Shown: positions 9,022-19,368, numbered from the stretch's first letter. The stretch is 64,000 nucleotides of DNA from Cellulophaga sp. RHA19 (GCF_002813425.1 NZ_PHUL01000001.1:806001-870000); one strand, 5' to 3'. Notes: generated by a model from the letters alone, not told the origin. Numbers and translations are program-made.

Positions 9022-9852
9022 TTGCTTTTTATTTAAGTTTATGTAGCCACCAAAAACAATGTTCCATTGTGAAAAGCCAAAACTTTGTTTTCCTCGGTCA
9101 GAATCATTAGGTGTTGTTACAATACTAGGCAAATTTATATAACCACCTTTTAGCTCAGATTGAATAAAGAATACATCAAAAAAAGTAAGGTTTAAACCAG
9201 CTGTTGCACCAAGTCCATAACCAGACAAATGAAATTCATCGTTTCTTCCTCTGTTTAAAAAATTAGAGTTTGTTTTTGGTATTACAACACCTGCATTAAC
9301 ACCTACAAGCATATTAAGATCTATAATACCTCCTAAATTTGCAATAGCATCGTTTCTTCTTAAAGCTACATTTACATAATTTAAACCATCTGTGTGCTCA
9401 AGACTTAAAAAACTCTCACCATCTATCACAATATCATCATTATCATAGACACCATCATAAGCAGTTCCTGTGTTTTCTATATAGCCAGATATTTTCACTG
9501 TTTGCAAATCTCTAACAATATATTTCATATGGTCTGTACCAATAGAAACATCCCAATGGTCATTTAAAAAATACCCTACCCTAAAATTAAATTGAGGAAT
9601 AGTTAACCTACTTGGGTTTAAGTGCTTGCCAACATTCCATTCCAAATCTTCGTCCTTGGCTTTTACGTTATTTAAAACAAAATTATGATCACTTCCTTTA
9701 AATTCGATGTCAGAAGATGTGTACTCCGACTTATTCCAACCCCAATATAAATACAGTTTTCCTTTTTTAGAATCTGAGCTTATGGCAACAGCCTCTTGAC
9801 CATGTGAAGCAACTGAACTTACAATGAAGAATAGTAAAAAAAATATACGCAT
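9007..9852 (-). CDS. Predicted outer-membrane beta-barrel protein, function unknown
   Basis: 281 residues with a Sec signal (MRIFFLLFFIVSSVASHGQ) and then alternating polar and aromatic strands. Examples are LYLYWGWNKSEYTS, FNFRVGYFLNDHWDVSIGTDHMKY and a C-terminal SFGFSQWNIVFGGYINLN, the style of a small Bacteroidota outer-membrane barrel. Two copies of an Asp-rich loop (VYDNDDIVIDGE, KAKDEDLEW) would be extracellular. No family with a known role is recognised. It stands alone between two terminators and has its own -7 element at 9886-9893. Its stop codon lies inside the shared terminator. Confidence 0.6.
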   Translation of the reverse strand: MRIFFLLFFIVSSVASHGQEAVAISSDSKKGKLYLYWGWNKSEYTSSDIEFKGSDHNFVLNNVKAKDEDLEWNVGKHLNPSRLTIPQFNFRVGYFLNDHWDVSIGTDHMKYIVRDLQTVKISGYIENTGTAYDGVYDNDDIVIDGESFLSLEHTDGLNYVNVALRRNDAIANLGGIIDLNMLVGVNAGVVIPKTNSNFLNRGRNDEFHLSGYGLGATAGLNLTFFDVFFIQSELKGGYINLPSIVTTPNDSDRGKQSFGFSQWNIVFGGYINLNKKQKTKN

Positions 9853-9885
9853 TTTCTGTTATAAAGTTAATAAAATAAAGAGGTG

Positions 9886-9893
9886 CAAAATTA
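9886..9893 (-). promoter_or_regulatory. Candidate -7 element for the barrel gene
   Basis: On the minus strand TAATTTTG (9893-9886) fits TAnnTTTG, 34 bases before the ATG at 9852. No clear -33 TTG is seen. Confidence 0.4.
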
Positions 9894-9939
9894 ATGCTTT
9901 AAAAAATTACACCTCTCATTTTACACCTTTTTTAACATA

Positions 9940-9969
9940 AAAAAGCCAAGAAATTTATCTTGGCTTTTT
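9940..9969 (-). terminator. Intrinsic terminator of the BNR/VPS10-type gene
   Basis: 12-bp stem AAAAAGCCAAGA/TCTTGGCTTTTT with a 6-base loop, 21 bases beyond the stop at 9991. The T run is present on both strands. Confidence 0.8.
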
Positions 9970-9990
9970 AAAAATATAACAATTGGTATT

Positions 9991-12843
9991 TTATTTTATT
10001 TCAAAAGAAGTAGATGCCGATCCGCCATTACCAGATAATTCAATTTTGTAGGTTCCTTTTGGCAAATACGTTTTACCGTCTTTAGCCTGTGTTAATTGTG
10101 CTTTATTCTTTTTTAAATAGTTTGATTTTCCCGTCTTAGAAAAAGCAACATCGTAAGAAAGCACATTAAATCCTTTTTCACCATCTACAGTAACAGCACT
10201 AACTTCTATGTTATTCATTGTTAAAATACGAGCTTTAAAACTACCGCTTTTAGCTGCGTAAAAATTAACATCTACCCCTGGCGTATTTGGCCTAAACCTT
10301 GTTGAAGGAGCATTACCCCATCTGCTTGAAAACTTAATACTTTCTGGTTTAAACAAGTGCAATTTATTAGACAACATTGCAGGAGTCATTTTTTGCAACT
10401 TAGCAATATTTGCCTTGTAAATACTTCTACCGTGCGTACCTACCAATAAATCTTTAGCTGTAGACTGTATTACCAAATCATGCACCGCAACTGCCGGCAT
10501 ACCATTAGTAAACAATTCCCATGTTTCTCCCATATTAAAAGTAACATACAAACCGTTATCTGTACCAACAAACAATAAGTTTTCATTTACAGGATCTTCA
10601 ATAATTACATTTACAGGAGATGCTGGTATGTTTTTACCAATGTTCTTCCAACTTTTTCCATAATCATTACTTAGGTAAACATACGGCGTATAATCATCCC
10701 ACCTATACCCATTTAAAGTTACATATACACGCTCTTGTTTGTGTGCAGAAGCTACAACTCTAGAAACCCAAAGCTCATCATTATTAAGGTTATCACTTAT
10801 TTTTTCCCAAGATGCTCCTCCATTTTTAGTAAGTTGTATTGCACCATCATCACTACCAGTATATAATACTCCAAACTTAAAAGGAGATTCTGATATTGTA
10901 GTTAACGTACCATAAGCAACATTTCCTTTTTTACCACCATTAGTTAAGTCACTAGAAATAGTTTCCCAGTTATCTCCTTTATTAAATGAACGGTGTAACT
11001 TATTACCTCCTAAATACAAAATATCCTGATTATGAGAAGATAGTAAAATTGGTGTTTGCCAGTTAAAGCGATATGGGCTTTCACCTAAATTATGCTTAGG
11101 CTGAATGTATTTTTGCGAATCGTTTTCCCTATCTATTCTAAAATAGTTTCCAAATTGAAAACCTGTATACACAATATTTGCATTTCTGCTATCTACTTGT
11201 ACCTGCATACCATCGCCACCCATTAAACTTTTCCAAGGGTAATGACCTGTTTGGTGCCACCTAACACTTTCTCTGGCGTTATTTGCTCCAACCCAAACAC
11301 CATTATCTTGCAAACCACCATACACATTGTATGGTTTTTCATCATCTACGTTTATAGCGTAAAACTGACCAACAGCTGGTGAATTATTTTTAATCCAGCT
11401 TTTACCATCATCGTAAGATATGTTTATACCACCATCATTACCATTAATTAAATGTCCTTTTAAGTCTGGGTTAATCCATAATGCATGATGATCTGAGTGC
11501 ACATTAGGACCGTCTATATTATCAAAAGTTTTACCACCATCATTAGACTTAATTAAAGGAACACCTGCTAAGTAGATCTCATCTTTATTTTTAGGATGAA
11601 CCCTAATTTGAGCAAAATAATATCCATAGCTATAAAATAAATTATCTATATGCTCCGTATTGGTTTTCTTCCACGTTTTTCCGGCATCATCGCTTCTAAA
11701 AACTTCTGCACCAACAACAGGAGTATCAAACAACATAGAATTTGCATCTTCTAAATACTTAGCAATATCTATAGGTTTTACTGTACCAACACGCACCATT
11801 TGTTTAACATTTGGAGCTCTGTGTTTTTCATGAAAACCGTTTGTTTTTAAAAAATTATTAAGCTTAGAATCGGACAACGCCAAAAAGGCTTTGGTAGACA
11901 TTGTTTTAAAATCGTCCTTAGCTAAATCATTAGATGTACTTTTCTTTTTAGCTTCTGCAGGCCTTCTAAACTGACTATCATGCACAGCATACACTGTGTT
12001 TTCATCAAAAACAGCTAGTCCAATTCTACCTACACCTTCGCCAACAGGAAAACCACTTTCTTTAGTCGATATTTTTGTCCAGCTGCTACCACCATCCGTA
12101 CTTTTATAAATAGCAGAATTAGAACCGTTACCAGAAAAATTCCAAGCTTTACGATCTTTTTCCCAAGCAGCTGCGTATTGCACACTAAAGTTTGTTGGCA
12201 CCATAGCAACGTCTATAATACCAGTAACATCATTTACAAAAAGTGTTTTTTTCCAAGTTTTACCACCATCTATAGTCTTGTATATTCCACGTTCTTTATT
12301 AGCAGAATACAAATGTCCTGTTGCCCCAACAACAACTTCATTACTATTTTTTGGATTAATTAAAATTCTGCCAATATGATGAGCATCTACCAAGCCCATA
12401 TTTTGCCACGTTTTGCCTTTATCTGTAGACTTTAACAAACCAACACCAGCATAAGAAGATCTAGAAGAGTTATTTTCCCCTGTACCAACCCAAATTACTC
12501 CTGTTTCCCAGTCTACGGCAATATCTCCAATATTTTGAGTACTTGCACTATCCATTACAGGAGTAAAAGTTGTGCCATTATTATTTGTATACCACAAACC
12601 GCCAGAAGCATATGCAGCATAAAACTCTGTTGGCTTGTTTGGGTTTACAGAAACGTCTACAATACGCCCGCTCATAACCGTAGGACCAATATTTGTAAAT
12701 GCAATGTTTTTAACTATAGAAGATTCTTGCATTTGTTTCTTTTGCTTAAGTGCACTTTCTACAACATTCTGGGGAGTTGCCGCAGGTTGCGCCCAGCTTA
12801 ATGCACCAGATAGCAAAAAGCAAAAAGATAAAATTTTTTTCAT
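9991..12843 (-). CDS. Exported BNR/VPS10-type beta-propeller protein
   Basis: 950 residues with a signal peptide (MKKILSFCFLLSGALSWAQ). Many Asp-box/BNR repeats of the S-x-D-x-G-x-T-W type run through residues about 80-780: LLKSTDKGKTWQNM, IYKTIDGGKTWKK, IYKSTDGGSSWTK, VFRSDDAGKTWKK, YLSNDYGKSWKN. This is the signature of sialidase and VPS10/sortilin-type propellers, often labelled glycosyl hydrolase in flavobacteria without an assigned activity. The C-terminal about 120 residues are a separate beta domain (DGKTYLPKGTYKIELSGNG). I see no type IX secretion C-terminal signal. It is monocistronic with a terminator behind it. Confidence 0.7.
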   Translation of the reverse strand: MKKILSFCFLLSGALSWAQPAATPQNVVESALKQKKQMQESSIVKNIAFTNIGPTVMSGRIVDVSVNPNKPTEFYAAYASGGLWYTNNNGTTFTPVMDSASTQNIGDIAVDWETGVIWVGTGENNSSRSSYAGVGLLKSTDKGKTWQNMGLVDAHHIGRILINPKNSNEVVVGATGHLYSANKERGIYKTIDGGKTWKKTLFVNDVTGIIDVAMVPTNFSVQYAAAWEKDRKAWNFSGNGSNSAIYKSTDGGSSWTKISTKESGFPVGEGVGRIGLAVFDENTVYAVHDSQFRRPAEAKKKSTSNDLAKDDFKTMSTKAFLALSDSKLNNFLKTNGFHEKHRAPNVKQMVRVGTVKPIDIAKYLEDANSMLFDTPVVGAEVFRSDDAGKTWKKTNTEHIDNLFYSYGYYFAQIRVHPKNKDEIYLAGVPLIKSNDGGKTFDNIDGPNVHSDHHALWINPDLKGHLINGNDGGINISYDDGKSWIKNNSPAVGQFYAINVDDEKPYNVYGGLQDNGVWVGANNARESVRWHQTGHYPWKSLMGGDGMQVQVDSRNANIVYTGFQFGNYFRIDRENDSQKYIQPKHNLGESPYRFNWQTPILLSSHNQDILYLGGNKLHRSFNKGDNWETISSDLTNGGKKGNVAYGTLTTISESPFKFGVLYTGSDDGAIQLTKNGGASWEKISDNLNNDELWVSRVVASAHKQERVYVTLNGYRWDDYTPYVYLSNDYGKSWKNIGKNIPASPVNVIIEDPVNENLLFVGTDNGLYVTFNMGETWELFTNGMPAVAVHDLVIQSTAKDLLVGTHGRSIYKANIAKLQKMTPAMLSNKLHLFKPESIKFSSRWGNAPSTRFRPNTPGVDVNFYAAKSGSFKARILTMNNIEVSAVTVDGEKGFNVLSYDVAFSKTGKSNYLKKNKAQLTQAKDGKTYLPKGTYKIELSGNGGSASTSFEIK

Positions 12844-13044
12844 TTTTTAGGTTTTAGTTCGTTAGGTTTTGTTCTCTTAATTAGTCTTTGTTTTTAACCT
12901 ACGGAAGTTATAAATAAAGGGCGTTATCCCAAAATAATTTTTATCTACCTAAAAACATATGTCTTTAATTATAGTTTGATGCTTTAAATACGTTAAAAGG
13001 AGGCTAAAAAATACCTTTTTCTATGCATCAAAATAGATATTCAT

Positions 13045-13052
13045 TACTTTTG
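13045..13052 (+). promoter_or_regulatory. Candidate -7 element for pepP
   Basis: TACTTTTG fits TAnnTTTG, 68 bases before the ATG, and leaves a leader of about 60 bases. The expected -33 position reads ATG rather than TTG. Confidence 0.35.
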
Positions 13053-13120
13053 GTTGCATCTTGTAATTTTATGCGATTTTGCCACTAAAATTTCAATATA
13101 ACAACCTGAAAAATTAAGAA

Positions 13121-14416
13121 ATGAAGTACAATCAAATCGATTCTAAATTATTCGTAAAAAACCGCAAAAAGTTTATGGCTCAAATGAAGCCAAAAAGTAT
13201 TGCCGTTTTTAATTCTAATGACATTTACCCAATTGGCGCAGATAGCGCAATGCCTTTTGAGCAACATAGAAATATTTTTTACTTAACTGGTGCAGATCAA
13301 GAAGAAACTATTTTAGTTCTTTTTCCTGATGCATTAGATAAAAAACACAGAGAAATTTTATTTGTTCGTGAAACCAATGCACATATTGCCGTTTGGGAAG
13401 GTGAAAAACTCACCAAAGAACGTGCAACAGAAGTATCTGGTATAGAAACTGTTTATTGGTTAACAGACTTTGATAAGGTTTTCTTTGATATAATGACAGA
13501 AGCAGATACTGTTTATTTTGATACCAACGAACATTACAGGCAAGCTGTAGAAACAGAAACAAGAGAAGATCGTTTTATAAAAAAATGTAAAGTAGATTAC
13601 CCTGCTCACCAATGGGCAAAGAGTTTTCCAATAATGCAAAGCATAAGAGGTGTTAAAGAGCCTGAAGAATTAGCATTAATGCAAGAAGCTTGTAATATAA
13701 CAGAAAAAGGTTTTAGACGTTTATTAGGCTTTGTTAAGCCTGGTGTTTGGGAGTATGAAATTGAAGCAGAATTGCTACATGAATTTGTACGTAACCGTTC
13801 TAAAGGATTTGCATACACACCAATTATTGCCTCTGGCTACAACGCAAACGTATTACATTACATAGAAAACAACCAACAATGTAAAGATGGCGATGTTATT
13901 CTAATGGATGTTGCAGCAGAATATGCAAACTACTCTAGTGATTTAAGTAGAAGTATACCAGTAAGTGGTAAGTTTACTAAAAGACAAAGAGCTGTTTACG
14001 ACGCTGTTTTACGTGTTAAAAATGACGCAACAAAAATGCTTGTTCCTGGAACACTTTGGGCAGAATACCATAAGGAAGTAGGTAAACTAATGACTAGTGA
14101 ATTATTAGGTCTTGGCTTGTTAGATAAAGCAGACGTACAAAATGAAGATAAAAACTGGCCAGCATACAAAAAGTACTTTATGCACGGTACAAGTCACCAT
14201 ATTGGTTTAAATACGCATGATTACGGAGAATTAAAAACTCCTATGAAAGCAAATATGGTATTTACTGTTGAGCCTGGCATCTATATTCCTAATGAAAACT
14301 TAGGTATTAGATTAGAGGATGATGTTGTAATACAAGAAAAAGGAGAGCCTTTTAACTTAATGGCAAACATTCCTATAGAAGCAGAAGAAATTGAAGAATT
14401 AATGCAAGCTAAGTAG
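13121..14416 (+). CDS. pepP: Xaa-Pro aminopeptidase (aminopeptidase P)
   Basis: 431 residues of the M24B family, which removes an N-terminal residue preceding proline in the cytoplasm. The N-terminal creatinase-like domain covers about 1-170 (AMPFEQHRNIFYLTGADQEE). The pita-bread catalytic domain shows the metal ligands: Asp in VILMDVAAEYANYSSDLSRS (two Asp), His in MHGTSHHIGLNTHD, Glu in FTVEPGIYIP and Glu in GIRLEDDVV. The length matches the family. It stands alone, with an intrinsic terminator shared with the convergent OmpA-family gene. Confidence 0.93.
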   Translation: MKYNQIDSKLFVKNRKKFMAQMKPKSIAVFNSNDIYPIGADSAMPFEQHRNIFYLTGADQEETILVLFPDALDKKHREILFVRETNAHIAVWEGEKLTKERATEVSGIETVYWLTDFDKVFFDIMTEADTVYFDTNEHYRQAVETETREDRFIKKCKVDYPAHQWAKSFPIMQSIRGVKEPEELALMQEACNITEKGFRRLLGFVKPGVWEYEIEAELLHEFVRNRSKGFAYTPIIASGYNANVLHYIENNQQCKDGDVILMDVAAEYANYSSDLSRSIPVSGKFTKRQRAVYDAVLRVKNDATKMLVPGTLWAEYHKEVGKLMTSELLGLGLLDKADVQNEDKNWPAYKKYFMHGTSHHIGLNTHDYGELKTPMKANMVFTVEPGIYIPNENLGIRLEDDVVIQEKGEPFNLMANIPIEAEEIEELMQAK

Positions 14417-14438
14417 CATTAAAATTTGTTTTAATAGT

Positions 14439-14472
14439 AAAACCTCTTCCCGCTAAAGGAAGAGGTTTTTTT
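14439..14472. terminator. Bidirectional terminator between pepP and the OmpA-family gene
   Basis: 12-bp stem AAAACCTCTTCC/GGAAGAGGTTTT with loop CGCTAAA. A run of seven or more T follows on the plus strand and four on the minus strand. Confidence 0.8.
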
Positions 14473-14476
14473 ATAC

Positions 14477-15595
14477 TTAATCTTTATCTTCTTCAAAAGC
14501 TGTATTTGCGTAGTTACTGTACTTGTTTTCAGAAACCACAAACTCAACCCTTCTGTTTTTTAATCTTCCTGTTTCACTATTGTTAGTTGCCAACGGAATT
14601 GCATCTCCATGTCCTTGCCACTTGATACGGTCAAAAGTTAAACCGTTATCCAATAAAAACTCACCAACGGACTTGGCCCTATTTAAAGAAAGTAACTTGT
14701 TGTACTTAGCATTCCCTTCATTATCTGAATGCCCAAATATTGTTACGTTTAATTGCGGATTTCTTTTTAAATGCCTAACTAATTCTCTTAATTGACCTTT
14801 AGCCTCTGGATTAATTATATAACTATCAGAAGTAAATAACAAGTCTTTAATCACATAAATCTCGTCTACATTTATACTTTCATACTCCTCAACAGAAACA
14901 TTGTCTACATAATAATACGAAGCTTTACGCAACCTTTCATTAACAACCTTGGTCCTAGTTCTTTTGTCTCTTTTAAAATTACCTAGAGTTATAAAAGACT
15001 CTGTCCCATTTGCTATAAAAGTAATAGATACATTTGTCCATGTTCTGTTATTAACATATCCGCTAGCAGACCTTACTCTTAATAGCTTTATTTCCTCTGA
15101 GTTATTTACATAATCTATTGCTATACTTTTTTTGGTACTCCATTTTGGAGCTCTTTCTGTAAATAATATTTGAAATTCATCTACAGCTAATCCTGCCTTA
15201 TCTGCTAGGCTAACCATAAATGAAACTTTATATTTTTTTCCTTTAATTAATGTTTGAGATAAAGATCCGGTAATGTACTCCCTATAATTATCTGGGCCAA
15301 GCATATAAAACCCTGCAAAAGCTTTGCCGTCATATACTTGTTGTCTTCCTATAAAGTTATGATTGGTACTCATTTCAGGACTACAATCACTATAATAATC
15401 TGTACTACCATCTGATGGTGTACGCCAGTCTGAAACGTCTTTTTGAAAATTACCTGGTCTCTTAGTACATTTTGTGGCAAATTCAAAACTTGGGTTTTTT
15501 ACCAGGTTCTGCGCATTTGAGTTTATAAAAACCGTAAATAAAAATAAGTAGATAATGTTTTTGTAAGTAAGTTTTGTTTGGGGAATTGTATGCAT
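14477..15595 (-). CDS. OmpA-family outer-membrane/peptidoglycan-linking protein
   Basis: 372 residues. A signal peptide ends about residue 28 (FINSNAQ). A beta-sandwich region follows, starting NLVKNPSFEFATKC, the usual opening of carbohydrate-binding-like galactose-binding folds, and running to about residue 230. The C-terminal OmpA domain (about 250-360) shows VTIFGHSDNEGNAKYNKLLSLNRAKSVGEFL and GRLKNRRVEFVV, including the Asp and Arg that bind meso-diaminopimelate. It probably tethers the outer membrane to the wall while the N-terminal domain sits outside. No operon partner is seen, and the substrate of the N-terminal domain is unknown. Confidence 0.82.
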   Translation of the reverse strand: MHTIPQTKLTYKNIIYLFLFTVFINSNAQNLVKNPSFEFATKCTKRPGNFQKDVSDWRTPSDGSTDYYSDCSPEMSTNHNFIGRQQVYDGKAFAGFYMLGPDNYREYITGSLSQTLIKGKKYKVSFMVSLADKAGLAVDEFQILFTERAPKWSTKKSIAIDYVNNSEEIKLLRVRSASGYVNNRTWTNVSITFIANGTESFITLGNFKRDKRTRTKVVNERLRKASYYYVDNVSVEEYESINVDEIYVIKDLLFTSDSYIINPEAKGQLRELVRHLKRNPQLNVTIFGHSDNEGNAKYNKLLSLNRAKSVGEFLLDNGLTFDRIKWQGHGDAIPLATNNSETGRLKNRRVEFVVSENKYSNYANTAFEEDKD

Positions 15596-15737
15596 AACTA
15601 AACATTTGGGGTTTGGTGTTCACGTGCTAATTAACACATATTTATTTGACCCTAAGCAATTTACACTACAAATTGTTGTAGAAAGCGTAATTTTTGTATG
15701 TGAATTACTAAAAAAACGAGGTGTAAAAAAACACCAA

Positions 15738-15768
15738 AAACCCCATAAAAAGCAATTTTACGGGGTTT
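15738..15768 (-). terminator. Intrinsic terminator after the nucleotidyltransferase gene
   Basis: Stem AAACCCC/GGGGTTT (15738-15744 with 15762-15768), extended inward by TAAAA/TTTTA with one mismatch. On the minus strand it is followed by TTTGG and T-rich sequence. It lies 26 bases past the stop at 15794. Confidence 0.65.
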
Positions 15769-15793
15769 AAATGCAATATTTTATATCAAAAAT

Positions 15794-16810
15794 TTATTCT
15801 AAAACAGAGTAATCTCCTATACTAATTGTCTCGTAATTGCCATTGTATTTTACGTGATTACCAACCATTGCATTATCTAAATTTGCATTTTCGATTTTGC
15901 TATTAGTTTGTATTAGACTATTTTTTATGGTAGAATTTTCTACAACCGTATTATCCCCTACAGAAACGTATGGCCCAACAGTAGTATTTTTAAGCACTAC
16001 ATTTTCTCCTATGTAACAAGGTTCTATAATGTTAGCATTATCTAGTGTTACAGATTTAGAAACCAATGCTTCTCCGTCTTTTTCTAAAAAACCTAACATA
16101 CGCATATTGGTTTCTACAGTAACATTTTTATTTCCACAGTCCATCCATTCATCAACCTTACCAGAAACAAACTTTTTACCTTTTTGCATCATTTGCTTAA
16201 TACCATCATTAATTTGGTATTCACCACCATTAATAATATTATTATCTAAAACGTGTTGTAATTCATTTTTCAAAACAGCAACATCTTTAAAATAATAGAT
16301 ACCAATTACAGCTAAGTCAGACACAAATTGCTCTGGTTTTTCAACCAACTCTATAATTTCATTTTTGTCATTTAATTTAACAACACCAAAAGCTTCTGGT
16401 TTTTCCACTTGTTTTACCCAAATAACACTATCTGCAGTTTTATCTAAATCAAAATCTGCTCTAATTAATGTATCTGCATATGCAATTACAGCAGGGCCAC
16501 TTAAAGAGTCTTTAGCGCACATTATAGCGTGCCCCGTACCCAAAGGTTGGTCTTGCCTGTAAATAGATGCTTTAGCGCCTAAACTCTCTGCTAAAGCAGT
16601 TAAACTAGCAATAACATCATCACCAAAAAAAGCCGGATCACCTAAAATAAAAGCAACTTCTTCAATTGGTTCATCTAAAACCTTTGCTATATCACTAACC
16701 AAGCGGTGCACAATTGGCTTACCAGCTATTGGTATTAATGGTTTTGGAACTGTTAATGTATGTGGTCTAAGACGAGAACCTCTACCCGCCATTGGAACTA
16801 TAATTTTCAT
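15794..16810 (-). CDS. Sugar-nucleotide (NTP) transferase with left-handed beta-helix tail
   Basis: 338 residues. The N-terminal nucleotidyltransferase signature is MKIIVPMAGRGSRLRPHTLTVPKPLIPIAGKPI, with the GxGxRxxP-type loop and the PKP motif. The catalytic core includes AYADTLI and GGEYQINDGI. The C-terminal about 80 residues contain hexapeptide-like repeats (PCYIGENVVLKNTTVGPYVSVGDNTVVENSTI) that form a beta-helix. This layout occurs in RmlA2-type dTDP-glucose synthases and in MurNAc/GlmU-like enzymes, so the sugar and nucleotide cannot be fixed. It makes an activated sugar in the cytoplasm. It lies downstream of dut (72 bases) and a flippase on the same strand, so it may be part of a cell-envelope operon. 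Confidence 0.85.
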   Translation of the reverse strand: MKIIVPMAGRGSRLRPHTLTVPKPLIPIAGKPIVHRLVSDIAKVLDEPIEEVAFILGDPAFFGDDVIASLTALAESLGAKASIYRQDQPLGTGHAIMCAKDSLSGPAVIAYADTLIRADFDLDKTADSVIWVKQVEKPEAFGVVKLNDKNEIIELVEKPEQFVSDLAVIGIYYFKDVAVLKNELQHVLDNNIINGGEYQINDGIKQMMQKGKKFVSGKVDEWMDCGNKNVTVETNMRMLGFLEKDGEALVSKSVTLDNANIIEPCYIGENVVLKNTTVGPYVSVGDNTVVENSTIKNSLIQTNSKIENANLDNAMVGNHVKYNGNYETISIGDYSVLE

Positions 16811-16882
16811 TTTTTTCTTTTTTTAAATCTAAGCACAAATTAATGCGCCTATATTAATAATGGTTTATGTTTATATTATTTT

Positions 16883-17317
16883 TTACTTAGTGCCTGTACT
16901 ACCAAAGCCACCTTCGCCTCTAGCTGTTTCAGACAACTCATTTACCTCTACCCATTCTGCTCGTTCATGCTTTGCGATAACCAATTGTGCAATACGCTCA
17001 CCGTTCTCAACTTTAAAATCTTCATTAGATAGGTTTACCAAAATTACACCAATTTCACCTCTATAATCTGCATCTATAGTGCCAGGTGCATTTAAAACAG
17101 TAACACCTTTTTTGGCTGCTAAACCACTTCTTGGGCGTACTTGCGCCTCATAACCAACTGGCAGCTCTATAAAAAGACCCGTTTTAATAATTGCTCTTTG
17201 TAAAGGTTTTAACGTAATAGATTCTAAAATATTGGCTCTTAAGTCCATCCCAGCAGAAGCCATAGTTTCATAACTAGGAGTTTCATGAGCCGATTTATTA
17301 ATTATTTTTATTGTCAT
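16883..17317 (-). CDS. dut: dUTP diphosphatase
   Basis: 144 residues with the five dUTPase motifs. Motif 1 is SAGMDLRA, motif 2 is [10 protein letters not shown], motif 3 is [17 protein letters not shown], motif 4 is RIAQLVIAK, and motif 5 at the C-terminus is [12 protein letters not shown]. The enzyme cuts dUTP to dUMP and pyrophosphate, keeps uracil out of DNA and feeds dTMP synthesis. The length is normal for a homotrimeric dUTPase. Its ATG overlaps the stop of the flippase gene by four bases (ATGA), so translation is coupled to a functionally unrelated membrane protein. Confidence 0.97.
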   Translation of the reverse strand: MTIKIINKSAHETPSYETMASAGMDLRANILESITLKPLQRAIIKTGLFIELPVGYEAQVRPRSGLAAKKGVTVLNAPGTIDADYRGEIGVILVNLSNEDFKVENGERIAQLVIAKHERAEWVEVNELSETARGEGGFGSTGTK

Positions 17318-18774
17318 TTTTTCTTTATTATTTTTCTTAATACTTCATTCTCCATTTTATACACTAAGCCTACAAATAAGAGTAGAAAAGCACAACCCAC
17401 CCAAAGGTTTCTGTCAAAAATGTAAAAAGACAAAATTGATAACACCACTGATAAACTAAAATAAAATACTATTTTACGCATATTATATGGTATTGGGTAA
17501 TTTTTTTTGCCATACCAATAAGATAGCACCATCATACTACCATAAGCTAAAACTGTAGCTATAGCAGAGGCCATATAACTTAATGTGGATATAAGTGCCA
17601 CATTAACAACTATAGTTACAATGGCTCCAATTACAGATATAAAAGCACCGTAACGCGTTTTATCTGTAACCTTATACCAAACAGATAAATTATGATAAAT
17701 TCCTAAAAAGAAATTTGCTAACACAATTAATGGCACCACTTTCATTGCCTCCCAATACTCAGAATTGTCTACAAACATTAGTTTTAGCACATCAGCAAAA
17801 ACTACTACTCCCAATAAAATTACACTGCCTAATATTACAAAGTAATTGGTAATTTGCGCATATGCTTTTTGAGGATTTTTAGAGTTAGAGTGACTAAAAA
17901 AGAAAGGTTCTATTCCCATTCTAAATGCTGTAGCAAAGAGAGTCATAAACAAAGCCAATTTGTAACAAGCAGCATATTTACCAACCTCAGATTCGGCTAT
18001 GTCCTCTGGCAGAAGCCATTCCAATAAAATTTTATCAAAAACCTCATTAATTGTAAACGCTATACCAGCCAATAAAACAGGCCCTGCATACTTCATCATA
18101 GAACGCCACAATACTTTATCAAAAACATATTTGCTTTTAAGATATAAACCCAACATTAAAATTAATGTTACTCCACTAGCAATTAAGTTTGATATAAATA
18201 TATATGAAATTTGAAAGTCTTCTTTATAAATTGATGTTAAGATAGAATCTGTATTACCAACAACAAGCTTAGGTAACAGCAATAAGAAAAAGAGGTTTAA
18301 GCCAAGATTGATGCAAATGTTCACAATTTTTATAATTGCATATTTCATTGGCTTTTCTGTAGCTCTAAGCCATGCGAAAGGAATAATTACTAAAGCATCT
18401 AAAACAAGAATAAAAATTGCATAAGAGATAAACTCCTCCCTAATACCAGCAAAACTTGCTAAAGGATTTTTTAATATTAATGCTATTACAAAAAAAGCTA
18501 AGGTAGAAACAGCTATAGAAATAAGCGATGTAGAAATTACCTTTTCTTTGTCTTCTGATTTATGGTAAAACCTAAAAAAAGCAGTCTCCATACCGTAAGC
18601 TAAAAACACATTAAAAATTGCAAACCAAGCAAAAATAACAGAAACCTGACCATAAATATCTGGATCCATTACGTCTGTATACACACGCACTAAAAGGAAG
18701 GACAGCATTCTAGGCAACACTGTTGCCAAACCATACACAAAGGTTTGCTTAAAAAGTTTTTTAAAAGGATTCAA
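17314..18774 (-). CDS. Polysaccharide/lipid flippase of the MOP (Wzx/MurJ-like) superfamily
   Basis: 486 residues with 12-14 hydrophobic segments and a basic N-terminus ([33 protein letters not shown]), the usual opening of polysaccharide-export flippases. These move undecaprenyl-linked sugars across the inner membrane. The substrate is unknown, and the gene is 30 kb away from the polysaccharide cluster. The start is a TTG at 18774: the frame closes with TAA at 18781-18783, and no ATG lies near the family N-terminus. It is followed by dut with an ATGA overlap. Confidence 0.8.
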   Translation of the reverse strand: MNPFKKLFKQTFVYGLATVLPRMLSFLLVRVYTDVMDPDIYGQVSVIFAWFAIFNVFLAYGMETAFFRFYHKSEDKEKVISTSLISIAVSTLAFFVIALILKNPLASFAGIREEFISYAIFILVLDALVIIPFAWLRATEKPMKYAIIKIVNICINLGLNLFFLLLLPKLVVGNTDSILTSIYKEDFQISYIFISNLIASGVTLILMLGLYLKSKYVFDKVLWRSMMKYAGPVLLAGIAFTINEVFDKILLEWLLPEDIAESEVGKYAACYKLALFMTLFATAFRMGIEPFFFSHSNSKNPQKAYAQITNYFVILGSVILLGVVVFADVLKLMFVDNSEYWEAMKVVPLIVLANFFLGIYHNLSVWYKVTDKTRYGAFISVIGAIVTIVVNVALISTLSYMASAIATVLAYGSMMVLSYWYGKKNYPIPYNMRKIVFYFSLSVVLSILSFYIFDRNLWVGCAFLLLFVGLVYKMENEVLRKIIKKK

Positions 18775-18827
18775 TAGTGTTTAATTAGAGTATAAAAGTA
18801 GTTATTTATACCCTAGCAAGCAAAGTG

Positions 18828-19331
18828 TTATTCTTTTGATCTAGTAGGGTAAATTAAAGCTTGTTTGTGCTTTATACCTGTTATCTTAACATAGTTTATT
18901 ACATCGCCTTTATAGTAGCTTAAAACAGCTTCATCATAAGCCAACTCAAACGGAAAGTCTTTTTGTAATTCTTTTGTTGCAGGCGAGTTTCCAACTTCCT
19001 CTTTTGGATCTGCATGCATTACCATATCTTTAGGGGGCACAGCCTTTTTAGCCAACATTGTTGCTACAACAAATTTTTGACCTTCTTCATCCTGTATTTT
19101 AACATAAGATTGTTGACCTCTAAAAAAAAGCGAGTTTACTCTATAACCATCTAAATTAGCAACAGGTATTTTTACTTCTACACCTGCTCCTGACTCTTCT
19201 TTACCTCCATACCAATCTTGGCAATATGCCGTTCCTATTTCAAAAGGAGCAGAATCAACTAAATTCTTTTGAGAAGAACAACTGCTTAACATTCCTAAAA
19301 CTACAAGTATACTAAAGATTGAATTTTTCAT
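18828..19331 (-). CDS. Small lipoprotein of unknown function
   Basis: 167 residues. A lipoprotein signal ends at Cys18 (GMLSSC). The mature part is a compact beta-rich domain with EIGTAYCQDWYGGKEESGAGVEVKIPV near its start and a basic C-terminus. It has no family I recognise and no enzyme motif, although similar short lipoproteins appear to be conserved in flavobacteria. It has its own -7 element at 19369-19376 and lies 53 bases before the flippase gene on the same strand. Anchoring in the periplasm or outer membrane is inferred from the signal only. Confidence 0.6.
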   Translation of the reverse strand: MKNSIFSILVVLGMLSSCSSQKNLVDSAPFEIGTAYCQDWYGGKEESGAGVEVKIPVANLDGYRVNSLFFRGQQSYVKIQDEEGQKFVVATMLAKKAVPPKDMVMHADPKEEVGNSPATKELQKDFPFELAYDEAVLSYYKGDVINYVKITGIKHKQALIYPTRSKE

Positions 19332-19368
19332 AATGGGGGTGTTTTTGATATTTATAAAGATACAATGA

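Noticed and set aside
9991..12843. Type IX secretion C-terminal signal on the BNR protein
   Set aside because: The last 80 residues lack the usual CTD pattern; the end is a plain beta domain (TYKIELSGNG...FEIK).
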